DNA of 9,766 nt from Natronomonas sp. (lineage in GTDB: Archaea > Halobacteriota > Halobacteria > Halobacteriales > Haloarculaceae), in NCBI GenBank assembly GCA_007135435.1, contig SLIW01000243.1, positions 1 to 9,766 on the forward strand, given 5' to 3'. Below, piece by piece: positions 1 through 7,924 of the stretch (position 1 is the first letter of the stretch; the number at the start of each line of letters is the position of its first letter). The notes under the pieces are model-generated. The model was not told the origin of the DNA. It saw nothing but the letters and a program-made list of their open reading frames with translations, and ran no database searches. Both the position numbers and the translations under genes were made by a program.

Positions 1-192
1 CTAGAACTTCTTAGAGAATCATCAGATTCGATCTTCTTCTGAAAGGATAACGAAAGCGGAAGTATGAACAGTTTGTATGACGTCTGACGTATCGCCGTCC
101 GTCGATTCCTCGCCGAATGCGGCCGCTCGTCCGCCGTCTGTCCGACGGTCGTCTGACGGGGTGTTATGGGGCACCGGCGAGTGGTCTCGGGC
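1..192. other. Leading non-coding region, AT-richer than the rest
   Basis: No convincing gene is visible here. The first ~80 bases are clearly richer in A and T than the following DNA, which in haloarchaea usually marks a promoter or intergenic region; it may carry the promoter of a gene lying off the left edge. A 5-bp inverted repeat with a 4-base loop (GAATC/GATTC, 16-29) and another 5-bp one (CCGTC/GACGG, 134-148) are present, but repeats this short can arise by chance. The short reading frames overlapping it have the Arg/Pro/Ser-rich composition typical of off-frame GC-rich DNA. Confidence 0.5.
160..168 (+). promoter_or_regulatory. Putative TATA box for the winged-helix gene at 193
   Basis: The sequence GTGTTATGG is the only T/A-rich stretch close upstream, and its centre lies about 28 bases before the ATG at 193. 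That is the spacing expected for a leaderless archaeal transcript. It overlaps the alternative ATG at 166, which is one reason to prefer the 193 start. Inferred from position and composition only. Confidence 0.35.
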
Positions 193-420
193 ATGCGTGC
201 ACGCCGGGGGGAGTTCGAGCGGATCCGGTCCGTCCTCTCGGAGGTCGACCCCGAGGAACCGCTGACGGCGCGCGAGATCCTCGACCTGCTCGACGAGCAC
301 GGCGAGGAGTTCGAGAGCGCCCACCGCGTCGCGACCGTGCTGGGCCGCGAGGCGGAGGCGGGCGCTGTCGAGGTCATCGAGGATCGGCCCTACCGGTACC
401 GCCTCGGTGAGGGGCGCTAG
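193..420 (+). CDS. Small winged-helix-like protein (haloarchaeal, unknown function)
   Basis: A 75-residue acidic protein whose segments read as a winged helix-turn-helix. A first helix (FERIRSVLSEV) is followed by LTAREILDLLDEHG, then a possible recognition helix (SAHRVATVLGREAEAG), and a short beta hairpin or wing (VEVIEDRPYRYRL). This arrangement suggests a DNA-binding or protein-binding domain, but no effector domain is present and I do not recognise the family by name. An upstream in-frame ATG at 166 would add nine residues (MGHRRVVSG). I prefer 193 because the added residues are basic and unlike the rest, and because a TATA-like sequence overlaps 166. It ends in TAG, and four T residues at 460-463 could assist termination. 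It is 452 bases upstream of carB on the same strand, too far to assume one transcript. Confidence 0.7.
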   Translation: MRARRGEFERIRSVLSEVDPEEPLTAREILDLLDEHGEEFESAHRVATVLGREAEAGAVEVIEDRPYRYRLGEGR

Positions 421-533
421 ACCCCTCCGGTCGGCACCCAGCCGTGCATCCTCCGGTCGTTTTCTCGACGTTCGACTGCAGCCGGACTGCTGCTCATTAG
501 CCCGGGGTCGGCTGCGAGGGGTCACCGGACGAG

Positions 534-661
534 GAACTGGCCAGCGCGGGTCAGGAACTCGCCGGCGCGGACCAGGAACACGCCAACGTCGACAACGAAC
601 TCGCCGAGGCGGACCACGAACGTGCCGGGCGGACCACGAACATGCCTGGCAGACCACGAAC
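534..661 (+). repeat. Degenerate 21-bp tandem repeat, about six units
   Basis: GAAC recurs at 534, 555, 576, 597, 618, 638 and 658, so the period is 21 bases four times and then 20 bases twice. The bases between are related, of the form GAAC-TCGCC-(G)-GCGGACCA with changes. Read in one frame (codons starting at 528), the first five units encode a seven-residue repeat like QELAGAD, NELAEAD and HERAGRT, a heptad pattern that could form a coiled coil. The 20-base units break this frame and no ATG or GTG opens it after the TAG at 498-500. It is therefore either a remnant of a coding repeat or a non-coding repeat. Confidence 0.7.
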
Positions 662-794
662 GCAGCGCAGCACCGGACACCCGTGAGCGAGCGTGCCGAA
701 CCGAAAGGCTTGGCCCGTCGGGCGGCGTCTCCCCGGCGACGAGCCGTTCTCGCGTCGCGCTCGCTCCGTCGTCGTCGCCAGCGGCGCGGTTCGG

Positions 795-823
795 ATACGA
801 ATTTCGTATTCTTACTACGAAAT
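795..823. promoter_or_regulatory. Overlapping palindromes with TACGAA half-sites (candidate carB operator)
   Basis: ATACGAA-T-TTCGTAT (795-809) is a perfect 15-base odd palindrome. It overlaps a second perfect inverted repeat, ATTTCGTA (801-808) and TACGAAAT (816-823), separated by seven bases. Three TACGAA half-sites therefore lie at 796-801 (+), 803-808 (-) and 816-821 (+). A further exact copy is at 854-859 and a one-mismatch copy (TACGAT) at 847-852, flanking the TATA box. Such a cluster just upstream of the promoter of a single biosynthetic gene suggests a binding site for a dimeric regulator. I cannot name the regulator. Confidence 0.5.
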
Positions 824-841
824 CCGCATCGTTTCGCCGGG

Positions 842-848
842 CTTATTA
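842..848 (+). promoter_or_regulatory. TATA box of carB
   Basis: CTTATTA lies in otherwise GC-rich DNA with its centre about 28 bases upstream of the ATG at 873. This predicts transcription starting at or a few bases before the start codon, a leaderless mRNA typical of haloarchaea. The GC-rich sequence just upstream is where a TFB recognition element would sit. The start at 873 is also supported because the coding frame upstream of it loses similarity to the protein family. Confidence 0.5.
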
Positions 849-872
849 CGATGTACGAACTCGGGTCGAGTA

Positions 873-4244
<3,372 letters not shown>

Positions 4245-4541
4245 CGGATCCTCGCGGTCGGCCGCTTGGGGATCATTCCCGTCCAGTCCTGGAGCAACGA
4301 TGTCGGCTGTCCAACACTGGCGGAGACAGGGAACGAACGCGAGGGGGCGCCGATCGCTCGGAACTGGACGATGGAGATGTCGGCCGTGTCCCGACTCACC
4401 GAGCCTGGGGTCCCGACGAATTCAGGCCTCACCCCTGGGCGGTCATCGATCCCTCACTGGAGTATCCCCGATACGGAGCTGGTCCGGGCGGGGGACCGAT
4501 GAGGATTTGGTCCGGGCGGGGGACCGACCCGGAGGTGGGCA
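4245..4541. other. Convergent intergenic region, lower GC
   Basis: This gap separates the end of carB from the end of the minus-strand gene at 4542-4895. The part at about 4270-4480 is visibly less GC-rich than the coding DNA around it. Open frames exist in it (4266-4502 and 4300-4629), but their translations have no recognisable domain, and the second runs antisense into the neighbouring gene. It may be a worn-down gene or transferred fragment, though I see no intact element ends. The right part carries a 20-bp direct repeat. No T-rich terminator is evident for either gene. Confidence 0.5.
4480..4527. repeat. Two perfect 20-bp direct repeats, 28-base period, with internal GGTCC/GGACC hairpins
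   Basis: TGGTCCGGGCGGGGGACCGA occurs at 4480-4499 and again at 4508-4527 without mismatch, separated by eight bases. Each copy contains the inverted repeat GGTCC-(7)-GGACC, so each could form a small hairpin. They lie at the convergent junction between carB and the minus-strand gene, so they could act as a bidirectional transcript end or be a simple duplication. Confidence 0.8.
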
Positions 4542-4895
4542 TCAGGACTCGTACTCGAGGATAGGTCGCAGTCGGTCGTCGTCGGCCAGCGCCTCGCGGA
4601 GCGGGTCCAGGTCGACGGTGAGGTCGTAGACGGGTCGCCCCTTACCCACGGGTGAGCGGTCGTCCGGCCGCTCTTCGGTGACCATCGGCTGCTCGGAGAG
4701 CCCGTTGAGCGCCCGCATCACGTCCGCCTCGGCCACGCGGCCGACGTGCTGGCTGCCGACGGCCTCGAGTCGCTCCGTGATCGTCTCGCGGAGCTCCGCC
4801 GTGTTCACGGGCGTCTCGCCGTCCCCGGCGAGGTCCACGAGACAGCAGAGCACGATGCGCTCGACGAGCGACGTCGACTCCAGTTCCTCGCTCAT
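4542..4895 (-). CDS. Small winged-helix-like haloarchaeal protein, unknown function
   Basis: This gene encodes a 117-residue acidic protein read on the minus strand, starting at the CAT complement 4893-4895 and ending in TGA. The N-terminal helix (SLVERIVLCCLVDLAGDG) is followed by VNTAELRETITERLEAVG, then VAEADVMRALNGLSEQPMV as a possible recognition helix, and a wing-like segment around VGKGRPVYDLTVD. The C-terminal ~20 residues (DPLREALADDDRLRPILEYE) look helical. The pattern suggests a transcription-regulator-like winged helix without a ligand domain, but I do not recognise a named family. A TATA-like GTTTAACC sits about 27 bases before the ATG, supporting this start. The gene converges on carB and diverges from the membrane protein at 5038. 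Codon use matches the neighbours. Confidence 0.85.
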   Translation of the reverse strand: MSEELESTSLVERIVLCCLVDLAGDGETPVNTAELRETITERLEAVGSQHVGRVAEADVMRALNGLSEQPMVTEERPDDRSPVGKGRPVYDLTVDLDPLREALADDDRLRPILEYES

Positions 4896-4917
4896 GCGTT
4901 GGGATTCGGGACCGGAT

Positions 4918-4925
4918 GGTTAAAC
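4918..4925 (-). promoter_or_regulatory. TATA box of the minus-strand gene 4542-4895
   Basis: On the minus strand the sequence GTTTAACC is centred about 27 bases upstream of the ATG at 4895, in GC-rich surroundings. This is a standard archaeal box A position for a leaderless transcript. It is also a second, independent argument that the ATG at 4895 is the true start. Confidence 0.55.
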
Positions 4926-5008
4926 ACTGCCGCCGGCCCGCCCCTCCGGCGGATCGGTGCGGACCCCCGAGGCGACCCGTCGGCCCAGCCTCGTCCACGA
5001 GCGCAACA

Positions 5009-5031
5009 GCTAACCTGGCGGTCCCGGACCG
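5009..5031 (+). promoter_or_regulatory. Weak TATA box and 13-bp palindrome before the membrane protein gene
   Basis: GCTAACC (5009-5015) is a weak TATA-like sequence about 26 bases upstream of the ATG at 5038. Directly downstream is the perfect odd palindrome CGGTCC-C-GGACCG (5019-5031), placed between box A and the start codon, where a repressor could bind. A GGGAGGT (5031-5037) abuts the ATG; it resembles a ribosome-binding sequence but is too close to work in the usual way. Confidence 0.35.
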
Positions 5032-5037
5032 GGAGGT

Positions 5038-5418
5038 ATGAGCGACGGCGAGGGTGACGACCGGACGCTGGACGAGCAGGCGCACCAGGAGAAGCAGCTC
5101 CGGCTGGTCGGCTACGGCATCGCCACCTCGGGCGTCCTGACGGTCCTCGTCGGCCTGGTGAGCACCAGCCCACACGGCATCCTCGTCTTCGGCCTCGGGG
5201 CGCTGGCGCTGGCGATGCTGGTCTTCGAGCGCACCCAGGGGGGCACGATCGGCCTCTCGCTGGGCTTCCTCACCGGCTCGCTCGGCGTCTGGCTGTGGCC
5301 GCACCTCGACGGCGGGAGCTACTCGCTCCTGGGCCTGTTGCTCATCGCCGTCGGCATCCTGAACGCCGAGCTCTCGCCGTACTTCCGTCGGTTCGGCGAG
5401 CGGATGGCGGAGCGGTGA
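5038..5418 (+). CDS. Small four-helix integral membrane protein, unknown function
   Basis: This gene encodes a 126-residue protein with a highly charged, acidic N-terminus (about residues 1-20, SDGEGDDRTLDEQ) and four probable transmembrane helices at about 21-42, 46-63, 70-88 and 93-110. A short basic tail (FRRFGERMAER) follows. The Gly-rich helices and the lack of conserved charged residues inside them give no hint of a catalytic or transport role. There is no cleavable signal peptide, and by the positive-inside rule the basic C-terminus is probably cytoplasmic. With four helices the acidic N-terminus should also face the cytoplasm. I do not recognise the family, and similar small membrane proteins of unknown role are common in haloarchaea. 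The gene diverges from 4542-4895 and is followed by the AbrB gene after 68 bases that contain a separate promoter. Confidence 0.85.
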   Translation: MSDGEGDDRTLDEQAHQEKQLRLVGYGIATSGVLTVLVGLVSTSPHGILVFGLGALALAMLVFERTQGGTIGLSLGFLTGSLGVWLWPHLDGGSYSLLGLLLIAVGILNAELSPYFRRFGERMAER

Positions 5419-5441
5419 GCCACCGTGCGGGTCGTGGTGTG

Positions 5442-5450
5442 GGTATTTTT
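5442..5450 (+). promoter_or_regulatory. TATA box of the AbrB/PIN pair
   Basis: GGTATTTTT is the strongest A/T run in the area and lies about 40 bases before the ATG at 5487, predicting a start of transcription near 5472 and a short leader of roughly 15 bases. The T run could also serve as the terminator of the membrane protein gene, which stops at 5418. Confidence 0.5.
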
Positions 5451-5451
5451 G

Positions 5452-5471
5452 AAGAATTGGGGAAGATTCTT
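5452..5471. promoter_or_regulatory. Inverted repeat AAGAAT/ATTCTT between promoter and AbrB start
   Basis: AAGAAT (5452-5457) and ATTCTT (5466-5471) form a perfect 6-bp inverted repeat with an eight-base spacer, lying just downstream of the TATA box and around the predicted transcription start. Antitoxins of the AbrB type commonly repress their own operon by binding such a site, so this is a reasonable autoregulatory operator. It is inferred from position and symmetry. Confidence 0.35.
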
Positions 5472-5486
5472 TGTTCTACCCCACGT

Positions 5487-5726
5487 ATGGCCGATATGGT
5501 CGACATCACCCTCGACGACCGGGGACGGTTGACCCTCCCGAAGGCGCTCCGTGAGCGGTACGGGGACCGGTACTTCGTCGTCGAGCTCCACGACGGCATC
5601 AAGCTCGTCCCAGTCGCAGACGACCCCCTCGAGGCCCTCCGCGAGGAGTTCGCTGACGTGGAGGGTACGGCTGCGGAGCTCCGCGAGGCGGGTCGCGAGA
5701 CCGCACTTGACGAGGCCGGACGCTGA
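5487..5726 (+). CDS. AbrB/SpoVT-type antitoxin (VapB-like)
   Basis: This gene encodes a 79-residue protein. Residues ~4-46 match the swapped-hairpin AbrB DNA-binding fold: VDITLDDRGRLTLPKALRERYG, then YFVVELHDGIKLVPV, with the hallmark RGR-LTLPK-LRE pattern. The acidic C-terminal half (DDPLEALREEFADVEGTAAELREAGR) is the kind of flexible helix that wraps around and inhibits a toxin partner. Its stop codon TGA directly abuts the ATG of the PIN-domain gene, so the two are almost certainly co-transcribed and translationally coupled. Expected role: neutralise the PIN nuclease and repress the operon. An in-frame ATG at 5496, three codons on, is an alternative start; the first is kept because it fits the promoter and both spare the DNA-binding domain. 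Confidence 0.9.
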   Translation: MADMVDITLDDRGRLTLPKALRERYGDRYFVVELHDGIKLVPVADDPLEALREEFADVEGTAAELREAGRETALDEAGR

Positions 5727-6101
5727 ATGTACGTCGAGACCGACTTCCTCCTGGCACTGGTGAAGGACGAGGACTGGCTGCAGCGGCCAGCCGAGACGGT
5801 GTACCGCGAACACGGCGACGACCTCTGGACCTCCCAGTTTACCCTCGTGGAACTCCTCCTGGTCGCCTATCGAGAGGGCCTGGACGCAGAACGCGTGGTG
5901 GCGAACGCGGCCGACCTCGTGGAGGTTCGTGGGCACACGACGGATGTACTCGCGGCGGCGACGTACGTACAGGACCACGACTTCACCCCGTTCGACGGAA
6001 TCCACCTCGTCGAATCGGACGGCGACACCATCGTCTCGAGCGACGATGCGTACGATGGGTACGCGCCACGGGTCGACCTCGGCTCCGGCGACGGAACGTA
6101 G
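5727..6101 (+). CDS. PIN-domain ribonuclease toxin (VapC-like)
   Basis: This gene encodes a 124-residue single PIN domain, the usual length for VapC-type toxins. The metal-binding acidic residues are in place: D6 in YVETDFLLAL, E42 in FTLVELLLV, D90 in FTPFDGIHL, and D106/D107 in IVSSDDAYD. All four positions are intact, so the enzyme is predicted to be an active Mg2+-dependent endoribonuclease; VapC relatives typically cut tRNA or rRNA, but the target here cannot be read from sequence. It starts right after the stop codon of the AbrB-type antitoxin, forming a VapBC-like module. The gene ends in TAG 40 bases before rfcL, which has its own TATA box in that gap. Base composition is slightly less GC-extreme than rfcL, compatible with mobility, but no mobile element borders are visible. 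Confidence 0.9.
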   Translation: MYVETDFLLALVKDEDWLQRPAETVYREHGDDLWTSQFTLVELLLVAYREGLDAERVVANAADLVEVRGHTTDVLAAATYVQDHDFTPFDGIHLVESDGDTIVSSDDAYDGYAPRVDLGSGDGT

Positions 6102-6111
6102 CTCCGCAATC

Positions 6112-6119
6112 ACTATACC
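6112..6119 (+). promoter_or_regulatory. TATA box of rfcL
   Basis: ACTATACC is centred about 26-27 bases before the ATG at 6142, in the short gap after the PIN-domain gene. It predicts a leaderless rfcL transcript that does not depend on the toxin-antitoxin promoter, and it supports the 6142 start over the longer open frame that extends back through the toxin gene. Confidence 0.55.
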
Positions 6120-6141
6120 CGCCACACCCCACCTCCCGCTG

Positions 6142-7758
6142 ATGACCGACTGGACGGAGACGTACCGCCCGACGACGCTCTCGGAGGTCCGCGGCAACGA
6201 CTCGGCCCGTGACGAGCTCCGGGAGTGGGCGGAGACCTGGGACGACCACCGCGAGGCGGTCGTCGTCCACGGCTCGCCGGGGGTCGGCAAGACGTCGGCC
6301 GCCCACGCCCTGGCCGCCGACATGGGGTGGCCCGTCTTCGAGATGAACGCCTCCGACGCCCGGCGGAAGGACGACGTCGAGCGGCTGGCGGGGCGGGCCG
6401 CGGCGAACACGACCCTCGGCGGCGACCGCCAGCTGCTGATCCTCGACGAGGCGGACAACGTCCACCGCCACAAGGACCGCGGCGGCGCCGCGGCGATGAC
6501 CCGGCTGGTGAAGGACGCGACGCAGCCGATCGTCCTCATCGCCAACGAGTACTACGACATGTCCTCGGGGCTCCGGCGGGCCTGTCGGGAGATCGAGTTC
6601 CGCGATATCTCGACGCGGTCGATCGTGCCGGTCCTCCGCGACATCTGCCGGAAGGAGGACGTCGCGTTCGACGAGGACGTCCTCGGGGAGATCGCCGAGC
6701 GCAACCGGGGCGACCTCCGCGGGGCGATCAAGGACCTGCAGTCCCGCGTCCGCGACGGCGCGGTCCGGGCGTCCGGGAGCGAGGGCGAGCGGGACCGCAC
6801 CAGCGGGATCTTCGAGTTCCTCGACGCGGTCCTCAAGGAGGCGTCGGCCCAGGAGGCGCTCCGGACCGCCTACTCGGCGGACGAGACCCCCGACGACCTC
6901 CTGCGGTGGGTCGAGGACAAGGTCCCGAAGGTCTACGAGGGCGCCGAGCTGGCGGACGCCTACGACCACCTCGCCGACGCCGACGTCTGGCTCGGCCGCG
7001 TCCGCGCCACCCAGGACTACAGCTACTGGCGCTACGCCACCGACAACGTGGCCGCCGGCGTCGCGGCGGTCCGCCGGACCGACCGCGGCGGCTGGACCCG
7101 CTACGGGGGTGCGCCGTACCGCTCCTCGCGGGACGCGACCCGCGACCACGTCGCCCGCCAGATCGCCGAGACGGCCGGCGTCTCGACCGCCACGGCGAGG
7201 CGGGAGATCCTCCCGTATCTCGCCGCGATGACCCACCACTGCCGGAACCGCGAGCTCACGGTCCGGATGGCCGCCCGCTACGACCTCGACGCCGAGGGGG
7301 TCGCGTTCGTGACGGGCTCGGGCAAGGGGACGAACAAGGTCCAGGGGATCGTCGAGGAGGCCCGAGAGCGCGTCGAGGAGGCGGCGATCGAGGCCACCGA
7401 GGGTGGATTCGCCAGTGGCGGAGACGCCTCGAGCGGCGATGGGCTCGACGGATGGGGTTCGGGCGACGGGGCCTCCGGCGGTAGCGGAGGCGAGGCATCT
7501 GAATCTCGCGGCGAGACTACTCACGGTGGTGGTGATGCGACCGATAGGGTCGACGACGTCGACGGCGAAGACGCCACGAACGTCGCCGACGCCAGCACGC
7601 TCGACGGCGTCGACGTCGACGAGGACGGCGACACCGACGACGAGGACGGCGACACCGACGACGACGGTGACGGCGACGACGGCGACCGGTCGACGGAGGC
7701 GCGGGCCGCGAAGGCGGAGGCGGACGACGGCCAGTCGGGCCTGTCGGACTTCACGTAA
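6142..7758 (+). CDS. rfcL: Replication factor C large subunit (clamp loader, RfcL)
   Basis: RfcL teams with the small RFC subunits to load the PCNA sliding clamp on primed DNA using ATP. The 538-residue protein starts with the family sequence MTDWTETYRPTTLSEVRGN. It then shows Walker A GSPGVGKTS (44-52), Walker B LLILDEAD (98-105), a sensor 1 segment PIVLIANE with N135, and sensor 2 GDLRGAI with R193. The all-helical collar region follows to about residue 410. Residues ~417-525 are a Gly/Ser/Asp/Glu-rich linker with a seven-residue repeat (DEDGDTD, twice). The last eight residues, QSGLSDFT, fit a PCNA-interacting PIP box (Q-x-x-L-x-x-F). A leaderless promoter precedes the ATG. The gene lies directly downstream of a VapBC-like pair. 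Codons in the linker are less G/C at the third base than in the ATPase domain. Confidence 0.96.
   Translation: MTDWTETYRPTTLSEVRGNDSARDELREWAETWDDHREAVVVHGSPGVGKTSAAHALAADMGWPVFEMNASDARRKDDVERLAGRAAANTTLGGDRQLLILDEADNVHRHKDRGGAAAMTRLVKDATQPIVLIANEYYDMSSGLRRACREIEFRDISTRSIVPVLRDICRKEDVAFDEDVLGEIAERNRGDLRGAIKDLQSRVRDGAVRASGSEGERDRTSGIFEFLDAVLKEASAQEALRTAYSADETPDDLLRWVEDKVPKVYEGAELADAYDHLADADVWLGRVRATQDYSYWRYATDNVAAGVAAVRRTDRGGWTRYGGAPYRSSRDATRDHVARQIAETAGVSTATARREILPYLAAMTHHCRNRELTVRMAARYDLDAEGVAFVTGSGKGTNKVQGIVEEARERVEEAAIEATEGGFASGGDASSGDGLDGWGSGDGASGGSGGEASESRGETTHGGGDATDRVDDVDGEDATNVADASTLDGVDVDEDGDTDDEDGDTDDDGDGDDGDRSTEARAAKAEADDGQSGLSDFT
7618..7659 (+). repeat. 21-bp tandem duplication inside rfcL encoding DEDGDTD twice
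   Basis: Two identical 21-base units at 7618-7638 and 7639-7659 each encode Asp-Glu-Asp-Gly-Asp-Thr-Asp within the acidic linker of RfcL, followed by a third imperfect Asp/Gly-rich stretch. Identity at the DNA level, not only the protein level, indicates recent slippage or duplication, so the linker length is likely to vary between strains. Confidence 0.85.
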
Positions 7759-7816
7759 GCCGGGCACGGCACCGCGCCGGGCACGGCACCGCGCCGGGCA
7801 TGGCACCGCGCCGGGC
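7759..7816. repeat. 17-bp tandem repeat directly after the rfcL stop
   Basis: The unit GCCGGGCACGGCACCGC occurs at 7759-7775 and 7776-7792 without mismatch, a third time at 7793-7809 with one change (C to T), and as a partial seven-base copy at 7810-7816. The array begins on the base after the rfcL TAA stop. It is non-coding in the rfcL frame. Possible roles are transcript ending or none; simple slippage expansion is the null explanation. Confidence 0.85.
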
Positions 7817-7890
7817 GGACGGGCGAGTCTATCCGGTAGTCTCCCCGGCCACAGATCACGATTCGGAAGATTTCGTCAGCTGGCAGGTGG

Positions 7891-7898
7891 GTTTAACT
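7891..7898 (+). promoter_or_regulatory. TATA box of the nhaC gene
   Basis: GTTTAACT, nearly the same as the box before the minus-strand gene at 4895, is centred about 30 bases upstream of the ATG at 7925. It predicts transcription starting a few bases before the start codon and supports this start. It also shows that nhaC is transcribed separately from rfcL. Confidence 0.55.
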
Positions 7899-7924
7899 CC
7901 TGCCGCGTCGGATACCACTCCGAG

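Larger units (their letters stand above)
421..872. other. Gene-poor region upstream of carB
   Basis: About 450 bases separate the small winged-helix gene from carB. Open frames cross it (for example 622-873), but their products are Arg/Ser/Pro-rich, lack domain-like patterns and do not show the acidic composition of the neighbours, so I treat them as chance. The stretch contains a degenerate 21-bp tandem repeat (534 onward), then featureless GC-rich sequence, then the carB control region. No tRNA or other structured RNA was recognised, and carA, the partner gene of carB, is not here. Confidence 0.6.

Noticed and set aside
4266..4502. Possible small gene in the convergent gap
   Set aside because: No promoter with proper spacing, no domain-like pattern, and its end runs into the 20-bp repeat; too weak to call.
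5983..7806. Long minus-strand frame opposite rfcL
   Set aside because: Antisense shadow. The plus-strand rfcL frame has all clamp loader motifs in order.
7759..7816. Could the 17-bp array be a CRISPR?
   Set aside because: The units are directly adjacent with no unique spacers and are too short, and no cas genes are present.
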